From Dioscorea cayenensis subsp. rotundata (Eukaryota > Streptophyta > Magnoliopsida > Dioscoreales > Dioscoreaceae), in contig NC_052487.1 of NCBI RefSeq assembly GCF_009730915.1, positions 19,026,529 through 19,090,528 of the forward strand: a stretch of 64,000 nucleotides of DNA. The letters run 5' to 3'. How positions within the stretch are numbered: the stretch's first letter is position 1; each line of letters begins with the position of its first letter. Shown here one piece after another: positions 1-11,331 of this stretch. A program made the translations under genes and the position numbers. Under the pieces are notes generated by a model. That model was not told the DNA's origin, did no database searches, and was given only the letters and a program-made list of their open reading frames with translations.

Positions 1-83
1 TTCTTTGATTCGAGTGCTAATGTTCACGACGCTGACTTCTTGGGGATCGGTGTTAGCTGAGATATTTAAGCGATGGGGTCTCG

Positions 84-278
84 ATGTTTCCCTTTGTCAG
101 GGTGAAGTTTATCACACTCGATGGATATAAAACGGTTTGTCCAATAGAAAACGAGGTTGACTTCCAGCGGATGTGTCACATGTATTTCATCTTCAAATGC
201 GTTGTACTCGATCTTGTTGTCGAGACAGAAGATGCGCCATTGTCGAATTCTACCGGAAACGAGTTTCTTTCATTGTAA
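84..278 (+). pseudogene. MULE transposase N-terminal domain fragment
   Basis: The 64-codon frame reads VRVKFITLDGYKTVCPIE followed by DFQRM and ends in a DLVVETED segment. This arrangement resembles the PB1-like N-terminal region of plant Mutator-like transposases. A second frame just upstream (about 31-80) reads VLAEIFKRWGLDVSL, which fits directly before VRVKF, so one frameshift near 84-105 separates two parts of the same domain. There is no downstream catalytic DDE region in frame. A phased TTTAAAC array begins about 45 bp after the stop. It is a relic, not a functional gene. Family assignment is from memory of the domain pattern. Confidence 0.4.
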
Positions 279-322
279 AGTTCTTCTATTTTATATTTAT
301 CTAGTTGTATAAGTTAATTATT

Positions 323-492
323 GTTTAACTATGCAAGTATATGTTTAAATATATTACATTTAAATTTAAACATTGTCTTCTCCGTTTAATTTCTTTTGTT
401 TATGTTTAAATATTTGTGTTAACGTTTAACTTTTACTTTATCATTTAAACACTTTACGTATCTGCTTAAAATATTGATCTTTTTCGTTTAAA
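323..492 (+). repeat. Phased GTTTAA array, about 20 bp period, copy 1
   Basis: GTTTAA-like cores (GTTTAA, ATTTAA or GCTTAA) start near 323, 343, 364, 384, 404, 424, 443, 464 and 486, so nine cores lie 19-22 bp apart. Only the core is conserved; the 14 bp between cores differ from unit to unit, being mostly pyrimidine/AT. The same sequence, diverged, recurs at 3464-3617. Confidence 0.8.
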
Positions 493-1120
493 CCAAAGTG
501 TTGGCAGGTGGCAGATGGTGCGTTTATGGTATCCCATGCACAAGTATTAATGACGCCATTAAATTTTCTAAAATTTAACATAAATATAGGAAGACCCCTT
601 CCTCGTTATCAATCACGCTCTGTCCCCGTGAGTTTTCTTTTTTTTCTCGGATCTGAAGCGTCAACCGGCTTGTGGATTTCACACCATAAATGAGAAAGAA
701 GACCCCTTCCCCTGGACACCCCATCCTCTTCCTCCTCCTCATCCTCTTCTGCTTCTTCTCGGATGAGTTTCTTTTCATGTGTCTAGGATATTCGCCTCAG
801 TCAGACCACATTTTTTAGATCAACTCTATCTTAAAGGATGTCTCATGATCATCCTCTTCTAGAGAATCAATCAGCCGTAATCAAGCAACAAGTTAAACTA
901 TTTTTTCTTGCCCAAGTCAGAATGCTGGCGTAATTACCTGAATGTGGAAGATTCTCTAACGGGGGATTACGGGCAAACAATTTAGTGGGCATGTCGATTT
1001 GAGCAAGAAAAGAAAGTTTTCACTTATTGTTTGATTGCGGAGGATTCCCCATAGTAGGATGACCATGAGTCATCCTTTAAGACGGAGTTGATGTTGATCA
1101 CTTGAGAATTGTTGTTATCC

Positions 1121-1256
1121 TTTAAAAGCTTTTCATTACTGTGCAAACATCATTGCCTACGTTTAACTATCTCACTCTTCGTTTAACTTCTAATATTATA
1201 GTTTAAATATAATTTCTTCTATTTAAATATCATTATCTTTGTTTAACATTGTTTGA
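1121..1256 (+). repeat. Phased GTTTAA array, exact 20 bp period, copy 2
   Basis: The core starts at 1161, 1181, 1201, 1221 and 1241, five consecutive units at exactly 20 bp, with a weaker TTTAAA at 1121. Spacer sequence is not conserved. The array ends at the protein-like segment starting near 1280. Confidence 0.8.
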
Positions 1257-1469
1257 TTGTTCGTGTTCTACGTTATACAGGTTCAAGTTAATGCGTATGT
1301 TATGCAACCGCCGTGAGCAAGCGAACAAATGGGAGACCTACTTATGCCTGGACATACATTCGAAGGTAGAGATACTTGTTGAGGAAAACCGAAATCTTCA
1401 TGTTCGTCATTTTTAATAGGCGAAAGGAGATCGAGTCGCATAAGTGTCCGAGCGTCCGAGTAGGGCATT

Positions 1470-1740
1470 GTAAATGTTTAAATATTTTAAATGAAACAAA
1501 CTTATTTGAGTACTTTTTGATATTTAAACAGAGACATTCTCTCTTAACGTTGTACTTAAACATTTTGAGAAACAAAAATGGCATTGTAAATAAACAAAAA
1601 AGTTAAACAAAAACGCTTATTATTTAAAGCAGATGACAGCGGTATTTAAACCAAAAACAATGATATTTTAAAGCAGAGTGAGACAAATTTGTTTAAACGG
1701 GTAAACTTAGAAATCGAACAATGTAAATGATATTTAAACA
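1470..1740 (-). repeat. Phased TTTAAAC array, antisense, degenerate
   Basis: TTTAAA-like cores occur near 1523, 1544, 1603, 1622, 1644, 1666, 1692 and 1733, mostly in TTTAAAC orientation on the plus strand. Spacing is 20-22 bp with several gaps where units have decayed. Confidence 0.6.
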
Positions 1741-1860
1741 ACACCAATTATAATTAAATGAGATACAATGTTATTTACACGGTATCGATGTTGTGAATAA
1801 AGGGGATGTTGCCGAAAAATCGAGGGAAAAGGGTGCCATTAAGAGTCGAGGCGCATTCGA

Positions 1861-2012
1861 TTTAAGCGATAACATATATTTTTAAACAGTTAAATGAAAA
1901 TATTTAAATGGTTTACATATGTTTTTAAACGATAGACAAAATATTTAAATAGTGAACCCATAGTTTTAACACTAAATCACATGTTTTAAACATAAAAGCT
2001 TGAAGTTTAAAC
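1861..2012 (-). repeat. Phased TTTAAAC array inside tandem unit 1
   Basis: Cores lie at about 1861, 1881, 1903, 1924, 1944, 1964, 1985 and 2006, eight cores with 20-22 bp spacing, in TTTAAAC orientation on the plus strand. Confidence 0.8.
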
Positions 2013-2328
2013 AAAGGCTCATGATTTATTGCCTCCTTTCCTTGAGTGATGACAATATAACTTCTATAAATCAGCTGCATTCTTCCGGCAGCATCTCGAC
2101 TTGCGATCGAGCGGCAGCTAGGACGTCCTCCATCAGCCACTTGTGACTAGCTTACGCATATGCATATCAAACTTAGAAATCAAAAATTGAAAAATGATAT
2201 TTAAAACACTTCAGTTATAGTTAAATGAGATACAATGTTATTTACACGGTATCAGTGTCGTAAATAAAGGGAATTTTTGGCATCGAGGAGGGTGTCATTA
2301 AATGAGAACTGACGTCGAGGCGCATTAA

Positions 2329-2483
2329 TTTAAAACAATAACATATATTTTTAAAGCGGTTAAATGAAAAAAATTTAAGCAGTTTACATATGTGTTTAAA
2401 CTATAGATAAAATAGTTAAACAGTGAACCGATACTTTAAACACTAAATGACATATTTTAAACATAAAAGTTTGAAGTTTAAAC
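2329..2483 (-). repeat. Phased TTTAAAC array inside tandem unit 2
   Basis: Cores lie at about 2329, 2350, 2374, 2395, 2415, 2435, 2456 and 2477. The phase matches unit 1 core for core, so the array predates the 466-bp duplication. Confidence 0.8.
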
Positions 2484-3204
2484 GAGACTCATGATTTATT
2501 GCCTCCCTTTCCTTCCAGAGAATGACAATATGGCTTCTATACGTCGCTTGCTTTCTGCCCGCAACTAGAAATCTCGTGCGGTTAGCGCGCCGCTTGTGGG
2601 ACGTCCTCCATTAGCCACTTGTGTGTCGCTTACATTCGAGCGGTCGTATATCGTTCCATTAATTTTTAAAAAAAAACAATAAACACATCAGGACCGATGA
2701 ACATGCATACTTCTTGAGACAACGCGGAAAGCGAAGAACCGGACAAGGATGTGCGTAGAAAAACCTTTAAGAGGCGGAAAGAGAGAGTACAAACCGCGCC
2801 AGAATGATTGTCTTCAGGATTACCCCTTGCTCGGTAACTTCAAGTGGGTCTATCTTATGAAATTCTTTTACCCTTCGGATGGAGGGGAAAAATGCCCAAT
2901 CACATCATGTCTAACGCTTTATGCATACTGATCGAGCAGACTATATTCATGCCTTCTCGCATGTTTCTGCATGAAACAAAGTTTAGAAAGTCTCTTTACG
3001 TCTTCTTCTTCATCTTCTTTTACTTCTTCTTCTTATACTCATTTGAAATTTAGTTCGATTCAGTTCTTCCTAATATATTATGGGTGAGCTTTTGTGGTTT
3101 TGCTATACGATATATCGAGGAAGAGTCTTCAATGCATCGCTCACTGGCTACCGACTTGCGAGTCAAGCATAACAGAGATACGTGAGCGATGAGGTTTCGA
3201 TTAT

Positions 3205-3453
3205 TTGCCTTGTGACCGAGAATTGAGGATTTATCACACGACGGATATAAAAGCAGCTTTGTCCAGAGTAGGAGTGATGTTGATTCTTACGTGGACGTGC
3301 CGCCAAGTCTATGGCGGTGCACGCTATCTTCAAATGCCACCGTCAAAATCATCTTCTTATCGATACATACGGATGCAACCCACTGTCGAATCTCACGAAA
3401 ATGAGTCGTTACGCCAGAAGATTCTTCTCTTTTATGTTTATCTAGTTGTATAG
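3205..3453 (+). pseudogene. Second, more diverged copy of the MULE N-terminal fragment
   Basis: DNA at 3225-3450 aligns by eye with 100-300: both contain TTTATCACAC then GATGGATATAAAA or CGACGGATATAAAA, both contain ATCTTCAAATGC, and both end in TTTATCTAGTTGTATA. The reading frame of the first copy is lost here. As in the first copy, a phased array (3464-3617) follows immediately, so coding piece and array were duplicated together. The offset to the first copy is about 3.13 kb. Confidence 0.45.
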
Positions 3454-3463
3454 ATTCATTAGT

Positions 3464-3623
3464 GTTTAATGATCTATATAAATATATTCGTTTACATTTA
3501 AACTTTATCTTCTTCATTTAATTTATTTGTCAATATTTAAATATTTGAATTAACGTTTAAATTTTGAAGTTATCATTTAAACACATTATGTATCTGCTTA
3601 AAATATTCATCTTTTCGTTTAAA
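3464..3623 (+). repeat. Phased GTTTAA array, diverged copy of 323-492
   Basis: Cores lie near 3464, 3496, 3516, 3535, 3555, 3575, 3596 and 3617. Spacers correspond to those of 323-492, for example TTATCATTTAAACAC and TATCTGCTTAAAATATT. The 20-bp phase has survived while the coding piece beside it has decayed. Confidence 0.8.
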
Positions 3624-4863
3624 ATGTGAAGTGTTGGTGAATTGGATTACGTAGGCGTCAATTAACCCATGGTAACCTGACGGTATGGAATGCCTTTCTT
3701 CCTCGTCGAATCATTTTGAAGTGTTGTTGCTTGGATATTGGACAATGTTTTGAAAGGCGTTGAACATTTTAGGGCCTTCAAAATTTTGCAATCACAATTT
3801 TTGACTTCAAATTAAGAAAACGAAAAATACCAAGGGTTGTTGGAATCTGACGCCGTTGGTTGTCAATGGCGTCTTCATGCATAAAAAAAATATAATAAAA
3901 ATACTTTCAGAATCAAGATAATCAATCTATCACACACTTGCGGTGGTGGAATAGGATTGGCCTCACATCGGCGTCGAATAATGGGTAAGCGCGACAGGAT
4001 TCGAAGCTCAAGGAACAACCTTGTAAAGCCATCGACATTTAGAAGGACATGTTGAGACATGGATTGCACATTCCATACAAGTAGGCTTGGTTGGGAAAAT
4101 GGCATGCTTAGGTGGTCCTACGTGATGAACATCTCGGCTATGATTTATTGCTTTTAAATGCGTGGATAAGGTGGTTGAGATAAACCCGGTAACATTCGAT
4201 TATGGAAAGGAGCGGTTAGCATTTTAAGCGTGCATTCTTTTTTTTTAGGGCGTATGTTGTGGGATTCAAGAGGGCTTGCATGCATTCTTTTGTTTCTCGA
4301 TGGTACCACCTCATTGGAAAGTATGGTCTTCTCTTGGGTGCTTAGGGCAAGAGATGAAAAGGATAGTTTTCCGGCCGTCTTGGTGTTGTCGGCCAATGAG
4401 GAGACCGATGCGATTGGACTTGGTTCGCCTTAGGTTAGGTGATGCTTTATACGAGGAGATTATCATGAGATAATTACATTCGTGTCAGACAGGTCTAAGG
4501 GCCTTGTGAATACTATTGCAAGAGTCTTCCCTTCTTACCCATGTCTTGTCTTGTCTTCGACACTTGGGCGATTTTAGTAAAAGCGGCGGAGACTTGGTAT
4601 TGAGGAGGAGTCTTGGTCTATATACTTTTATTACGTGGGCATCGTGGCTAAGGAATTTGATGATCTAGTGAATAAGCTATGATAGCATCTTAAAACCCAT
4701 CTTGGTTGATTAATAAATCGGATATGGTATCTTGGTGATTACTCTGTTCAGTGAGCGTTGGGGTGAGATGTATTGAATTGTAAATTCATTCGATCTTGGA
4801 TCGAAGCTCGGCGTTTACGGTGGCAAAATGGTTACCTCCGTAAGGTATTGAATGTTTATTTAC

Positions 4864-5011
4864 ACTTAAATTGGTCTTATCCTTAAACAAATTTGAAATG
4901 TACAAATATCATTTACGTGTTTAAATATACCTCATCGTTTAACTTATTATCTTCTTGTTTAACAAAATGTTGTTTCTGTTTAACTATCAATGTCTTGTAA
5001 CCTTGTTTAAG
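4864..5011 (+). repeat. Phased GTTTAA array before the 5010-5330 segment
   Basis: Cores lie near 4864, 4884, 4919, 4937, 4957, 4978 and 5005, with one missing unit. It precedes a segment (5010-5140) that matches 1260-1400, as the 1161-1241 array does there. Confidence 0.65.
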
Positions 5012-5039
5012 TGTTAGTGTTACATGTTGTGGGTTCGAG

Positions 5040-5330
5040 TTGATCGCATATTATTTACTTAGCCGTGAGGAAGTGAGCAAATGGGAGCCTCTTATTCTGG
5101 GACGTACATTGGTAGAGATAATTGTTGAGGATGGCGAAATCTTAGGTGTTGATCGTTGTATCGATGATCGTTTAGTGATTGACAAGTCTGACAACTCTGT
5201 AGATCTTGCCATCGAATATTCTCATGTCGCGGATGGCAGAGTTTATGTTATCCATGCAAACAACGCTTACTTGTTCTTGATAATGCGAGATAGACACCTG
5301 GCGTTATTTGATTTATTAGCGGCTACTTAG
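5040..5330 (+). pseudogene. Open 96-codon segment in the Mutator-like block
   Basis: The frame is open for 96 codons with no stop, but the matching DNA at 1260-1400 is not open in the same frame, so it is probably a relic of a coding exon. I do not recognise a domain. The nearest context is the MULE-like fragments and a phased array directly upstream. It could also be an accidental frame in relatively GC-rich DNA. Confidence 0.25.
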
Positions 5331-6687
5331 CGTCGATAATTACAAAGCGGCGTATAAGGAAGCTATATTCTCCGTGCCGTGATAACAAGCCTGCGTAGTA
5401 GAGGTGGTGCGTGGCCTTTGTGACGAGGAGGTGACCTAGGGTCCTAGGCGAAAGAGGATCGGTGTAAGTGTTTGGGATCGCGAGTTACATTCTGATAAAT
5501 GCCGCTCTCCGGTGTGATAGTGAATGTTCTGATGGGGCATCGCCATAACTGGCGTTGTAAATAAACAAATTTTTAAAAAGAAACAAATTAATTGTGTCCT
5601 AGCTTTTTGGTATTAATGTGAGGCTTTTTTATTTTAATTGTGGACATATATTTAAATAGAGGCGGTGTTTTACTTCAAGGACTACTTTATTTTAACATAT
5701 TATCTCGTTGTTTGTTTAAGCGAGACTACTTTATTTTAAGCGTAACTTGTTTAAACAATAAATTGAAATTTAAATAAATAAAAGTCAGTTACATAAGTGT
5801 TCAAACCGTTAAATTTACATTGAAAATTAATTTGTCATGTTCTTCAAAAACAATGAATTGAATTTAAATTTATAAACATAAATCAAATTACATTTGAAAA
5901 GAAACAAAAGATCTTTGCGATTCTATTTCCCGTGATCAAAGACCCCCCTTTCGATGAAGCCGGTTGTCCTCCTTCCTTAAGTATCACGGGCAACATACTT
6001 TAATCTGGATAAGGGCGTCCGTTCTACGGTAACCGTAGCTTTTAAGTACGTTGAGTAATTTGCTCGATAAGCGCGTAGCGTAGACGGTAGCGATCGACAC
6101 TTCCTTTTTTTTTGTCATGGGGTTTCCATGTACAAGCTGAACTGAGTATGGTGTTTTGTATTCGCGTCTCTCCAGGCGCATATCGATACGCGTTAGCCGA
6201 ATGAATTCTGTTGTCAAGGTACTCTGATTTGAGATTAGAATACCAATTGTTGCAAACACTATTAATCCGAACTACATTTGTGAGAACTTACCATTTCTAA
6301 TGTGTCTTTGTCGTACTGCACACTTTTGCATGAAGAATAATGCATGTATTCTTGTTTGTTATTGTCGAGACCCGCGACATGGAAGTGGCAATTCATGATT
6401 ATCGGGAGGATAACAATACTCAACATCATGCGACTTTGCGGCGTGGCATCTCGATACATGAAGTGAAAGTCGTGTCGAATGGCGATAAATCCTCGCTTTC
6501 TCATAAAGCGAGCTGAGTAGTCGTATGATGGGTATGTTTTTTTATAAGGATATAGTACTACCCTCGTGACACCTTATTATGCATACAGCGTCCATCACAT
6601 CATCGAGACCATCTGGCTTCCCTCAAGCGAGCGTGAATAGTCAAAGCGTGTGGTCTTTGAGGAGAATCATTCGTCACCACGGTCTGG

Positions 6688-6765
6688 TTTAAGCAGTGAC
6701 CAATATTATTAAGCGACATTGTAAATATTTAAGCGATATAGGAAATATTTAAATGATATTATTCA
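6688..6765 (-). repeat. Phased TTTAAG array running into the assembly gap
   Basis: Cores at 6688, 6708, 6728 and 6747 (TTTAAGC, TTAAGCG, TTTAAGCG, TTTAAATG) keep the 20-bp period right up to the first N. The array presumably continues inside the unsequenced gap, which may be why assembly stopped. Confidence 0.7.
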
Positions 6766-7765
6766 NNNNNNNNNNNNNNNNNNNNNNNNNNNNNNNNNNN
6801 NNNNNNNNNNNNNNNNNNNNNNNNNNNNNNNNNNNNNNNNNNNNNNNNNNNNNNNNNNNNNNNNNNNNNNNNNNNNNNNNNNNNNNNNNNNNNNNNNNNN
6901 NNNNNNNNNNNNNNNNNNNNNNNNNNNNNNNNNNNNNNNNNNNNNNNNNNNNNNNNNNNNNNNNNNNNNNNNNNNNNNNNNNNNNNNNNNNNNNNNNNNN
7001 NNNNNNNNNNNNNNNNNNNNNNNNNNNNNNNNNNNNNNNNNNNNNNNNNNNNNNNNNNNNNNNNNNNNNNNNNNNNNNNNNNNNNNNNNNNNNNNNNNNN
7101 NNNNNNNNNNNNNNNNNNNNNNNNNNNNNNNNNNNNNNNNNNNNNNNNNNNNNNNNNNNNNNNNNNNNNNNNNNNNNNNNNNNNNNNNNNNNNNNNNNNN
7201 NNNNNNNNNNNNNNNNNNNNNNNNNNNNNNNNNNNNNNNNNNNNNNNNNNNNNNNNNNNNNNNNNNNNNNNNNNNNNNNNNNNNNNNNNNNNNNNNNNNN
7301 NNNNNNNNNNNNNNNNNNNNNNNNNNNNNNNNNNNNNNNNNNNNNNNNNNNNNNNNNNNNNNNNNNNNNNNNNNNNNNNNNNNNNNNNNNNNNNNNNNNN
7401 NNNNNNNNNNNNNNNNNNNNNNNNNNNNNNNNNNNNNNNNNNNNNNNNNNNNNNNNNNNNNNNNNNNNNNNNNNNNNNNNNNNNNNNNNNNNNNNNNNNN
7501 NNNNNNNNNNNNNNNNNNNNNNNNNNNNNNNNNNNNNNNNNNNNNNNNNNNNNNNNNNNNNNNNNNNNNNNNNNNNNNNNNNNNNNNNNNNNNNNNNNNN
7601 NNNNNNNNNNNNNNNNNNNNNNNNNNNNNNNNNNNNNNNNNNNNNNNNNNNNNNNNNNNNNNNNNNNNNNNNNNNNNNNNNNNNNNNNNNNNNNNNNNNN
7701 NNNNNNNNNNNNNNNNNNNNNNNNNNNNNNNNNNNNNNNNNNNNNNNNNNNNNNNNNNNNNNNNN
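6766..7765. other. Assembly gap (1000 N)
   Basis: Exactly 1000 N characters, the usual placeholder for a scaffold join of unknown length. Any reading frame through it is meaningless. Confidence 0.99.
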
Positions 7766-10700
7766 TTTTTTAATGCCATGTGGAGCTTTATTTAATGGAT
7801 ATCTGTACCCTTGTTGTTAGGTATACTGGCAAATTTTTTAACAGAGCTATAATTGAGACAATCTTGGATTGGCATCATTCCAATCTAAGGCGTGGTTCAG
7901 GTACTATAATATTTTAGTAATATCTAATTAACAACATGTATATTTCGTACTTCTTTCTTAATCACTACCATGTAAATTGTCGAAAGAAATATAAGGCAAA
8001 AGACACAAATATATTTGGTCTCTGTTCACTAGAAAGCATCTATCATTAAGACTTGTGGATTTTTCTTCTTGAGTTTGTTTTTATGTTTCTCTGATTGAGC
8101 TTCCTGTTGAAATTTCTCCTCCTTTGGAATCACTATTATTGTGACAAGTAAACTAATGTGAACAAGATATGAAAATTAATATGTTCTGCAGAAATACGAA
8201 ATCAGGTCATTGATATGTTCTCATATGTTGTTATGCATTGGATTTATGTAAATAAAAAGATATGTGGTTTTGAAGAAGTGAATGTGATCTTGATTGAGAG
8301 AGTGATGTCTTATTTGTATGGTTCTCTTGTTACACTGTATCTATTTGTTTGTCTTAATTAACCAAAGGTAATATTTTTGATGAAATCTACATTTTCTCTA
8401 TAAGTCATTCTCATTTGTTAGATGTTTATTTGTTTATTTATTTCTCAGAATGCTGCTGTCATTGTTTTGTCTTATTTTTTTTTTATTAAGTAGTTGCATA
8501 CACTGTCTTATCTATGTGTTGCAAATTGAGCCAGTCATACACTGACTTATCTATGTGTTGCTTGATTATAAGTTGGGAGTCCTGTAAACAAGATTAACAA
8601 TGAGTACAAACATTTAATTGTGATGCTTCAAAATCAAATCAGAAAAAATCAGTCAATTTGTTATATTGGTTGTTAGAGAAAATATGCAGATATATTACAT
8701 GTTATAATTACAGCTTGGCGTTGCCGATCAAGAATTACCCTCATGGCGCCCTTAGCGAGGATGGGTAAAGACTTGATTTTTAGATCATTTGGATGGTTTT
8801 GATTCTGATTTTGTCTTTTGATTTCTTTGTACTCCATTGAATCTCGTAGGGTCAAGGTCTTTTTTTTTTTTAAATCATGAAATGTGAGATATATTTGATC
8901 CCCTGTTCTCTGAAACCGAAAGAAGCTCTTATTTTTTGGATTTAATTCTGTTTAGAAAACTTTGTGGAGATTGTTTAATTTTTTTCTATAAAGTAATTAG
9001 ATTTACTTTTCTTGTTTGTAGGTTTTACAAGGTAGCAGTCAACACAAGTTTGCTTTGGTTTCAGGTTGGCTTCATCAGGTTACCTTTTCCTTTGGCTTTT
9101 TAATTGTCACATCATCTGCTTCTTTTCTTGGTCTGTTCTATGTACTAGTTAACATGATAGTGCACTTTTCATTGTTAATGCAACCAACATAGTCATCTTG
9201 AGATGCTGAAAATCATTCAGCTGAACATAAACCGATGTTTCTTTAGCTATGGCCTTGCCTTATTTGTGAGAATTGAATTTAACTTCCTTGATTTCCCATT
9301 GCAGCCAAAAGTCTATTTCTGGATTGCTTGGCTGTGGTGATTCATTTTTTATGTTTAGAACTTTAGGCTCTCTATGTTTGTCTGTTTCTCGCCTAGTTCT
9401 TAGAAAAAGCAAAAAGGTTCTCGAAAAGCAGAAGAATTTGCTCGAAAAGGTAGTAATTTTCTGTTTTTTTTTGTTAAATTTTTATTTTAGCTCTTGCGTT
9501 TTAGGTTTTAAAGTTCTTATCTTGTCTGCTGTTTTTCTGATCTTTTTCTTATTAATCATTTATCTTGCAAATTTGTTGACGATATAGATCACAATTGTTC
9601 ATGTATTTGTGGTGAATGGCGGTGGTATTGATTGAAAATGTTTGTGTTTCTATATCTCGGATCAGGCTTATTTTTCAGTACTAACATTAATGTTGATGTG
9701 AATTTTATACTCGAATTTGGTAAGAATAATGGGTTGATTTAAAAAAAAAAAAACATATTGGAGAATAGGAGTGGTAATTCATCACTATGTTGTATTTATA
9801 AGAGTCAATTTGTAGAATTTTCATCAAAATTTTTCTTTTTTTAGATGATATAAGACAAGTTAAAAGAGACAATTCCATTCATTAGTTGAACCAAATAATT
9901 ACGAATAATATTTAAGTTTGATCTACCCTGTGAGATTTGCATGTTGTGATATGTGAGTTCGTTTGGGGATAAACTAAGTAAAAATTTGTTTTATCCGGCA
10001 AAATTGTGAATGCTCAAAGTGAACAAAACAATCTCTATTTTGAAAAATTCTGGTGAATAATAAAAATAAATAAATATCACTTCGATTTAAATCTTTGTGG
10101 ACAAATTACAGATTCAAATCCTTCATCTCTGAATAGTTGGGAGGGAAATCAAATTCAAAATAGAAATGGCTTTGATTTAAAAAAATAGAAATGGTTTTGA
10201 TTTAACTCTTTGAAGTATCAAAGATTTTTATGTGTAGGATCATCACTGGGTGGGCTTGGGGCTGGTACTGGGCTAGCTTTTTAAGTACTTAAGACAGAGC
10301 GAGTGATATTGCTTTCTCAGGTTGTGTGACTCTGTGTGTGTGTGTGCATTTGAGCAACCAAGGTCAAGAAAAAAAAAGCTTTGAGTTGTGTGGATTTCTA
10401 GCTCAACATAAGCGTATGTTGCTTTAATTTGACACCAAAGCACAAAGCTTTGTTTGTCTTGTTGTACATACAAGTTGTGGCTGTAATAAATTAATAATAG
10501 CGGAAGTAGTAGTAGTAGTTTTTTTTTTAATTTACTATTTTGTTTGCAAGTGTTTTTGGGAAAGTGGCCTAATGAATGGGATCACTGCTCGGGGCCTCGG
10601 GCTCCAGAATAGTGAGTGGTCTCGAGTCCGTGTCTTGTGCCTCTGCAGATCTGTGATAGTCGGATGGCTTTTTAAGTTGGTTTACAGAGTGTATTTGTAA

Positions 10701-11331
10701 TTGTGAGTGTGTGTCTGTAAGAGAGAGAGAGAGAGAGGCCTGAGCTTGTCTTGTACCAATGAATGCAATGTTGACTCCTCCCTGATTCATCTGACCCTTC
10801 TCTTCTCCCTTTCCCTGAATTTTAGCCCCTGATTGTGTTCTTTTGCAGGTTAGATCTGCAAGCCTGTTCATGTTATTTTGGATTGACATTCATATAATAA
10901 CAGAATACAACTGATTTTTTTTTATTATTAATTTTTCTTTTCTTTTCATTTTTTGAATGGTGATCGACATTGCTGTTCATTCACTTCTTTTTAAGATCTA
11001 CACCATTTAAATCTTGTGGAGATTGTTAGTATACAATAGAATTAGAAGAGATTGAAGACCGATGACATATTTTAGGTTGCTTAAAACCTTGTAGTGGGCC
11101 AAAAGTAGCAGTCTTGAAGATTTGTTTGTCAAAGCTGGGTTTTTCTATTCATTGATAAAATGGCTTGTATACTATGTCATTCTTAATATGCTTATGTATG
11201 ACTTATATTTAATTATTATATATATTTGACAAATTCTGGTATAGCATAATGGTAAATCATAAAAGTTGCCAATATTACAATATCATTATGATGTATAACT
11301 ATCATTATGATGTGTTGTAGACAGCATCAAG
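7766..11331. other. AT-rich stretch without a confident gene
   Basis: No long or family-recognisable frame was found on either strand. There are scattered exon-like pieces with splice-like borders (7810-7900, 9022-9074, 9305-9450), but they do not join into one gene in a consistent frame. Short (GA)n near 10720 and (GT)n near 10335 are simple repeats. The missing 5' half of the CACTA element ending at 14216 was not found here. Confidence 0.5.

Larger units (their letters stand above)
1705..2640. repeat. Direct tandem duplication, period about 466 bp
   Basis: Unit 1 begins ACTTAGAAATC at 1705 and unit 2 begins ACTTAGAAATC at 2171. Both continue through GAGATACAATGTTATTTACA, a phased TTTAAAC array, CATGATTTATTGCCTCC and end near GACGTCCTCCAT, AGCCACTTGTG. 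The two units differ by many substitutions and small indels, so the duplication is old. Each unit holds one array (1861-2012; 2329-2483) plus one antisense MULE-like segment. Confidence 0.75.
1..6765. mobile_element. Decayed Mutator-like block with phased TTTAAAC arrays
   Basis: This block alternates short GC-richer, protein-like segments with AT-rich arrays built on a GTTTAA/TTTAAAC core. Several segments recur inside it: 84-500 resembles 3220-3630, 1260-1400 resembles 5010-5140, and 1705-2160 is directly repeated at 2171-2640. The segment at 84-278 resembles the N-terminal domain of plant MULE transposases. Segments at 2020-2150 and 2490-2640 match, in antisense, a segment at 44640-44950 that reads as a MuDR-type DNA-binding region. 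Frameshifts and stops are everywhere, so no intact transposase exists here. The block runs into the assembly gap, so its right boundary is unknown, and no terminal inverted repeats were identified. Assignment to Mutator-like elements is inference from domain resemblance. Confidence 0.45.

Noticed and set aside
6753..7820. Apparent 355- and 338-codon open frames on both strands
   Set aside because: They consist almost wholly of N from the assembly gap.
7810..9450. Exon-like pieces (GKFFNRAIIETILDWHHSN at 7830; FYKVAVNTSLLWFQVGFI at 9022; QKSISGLLGC at 9305)
   Set aside because: Each has AG/GT-like borders, but they do not join in one frame, the donors are weak and no family was recognised. 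They may be a decayed gene.
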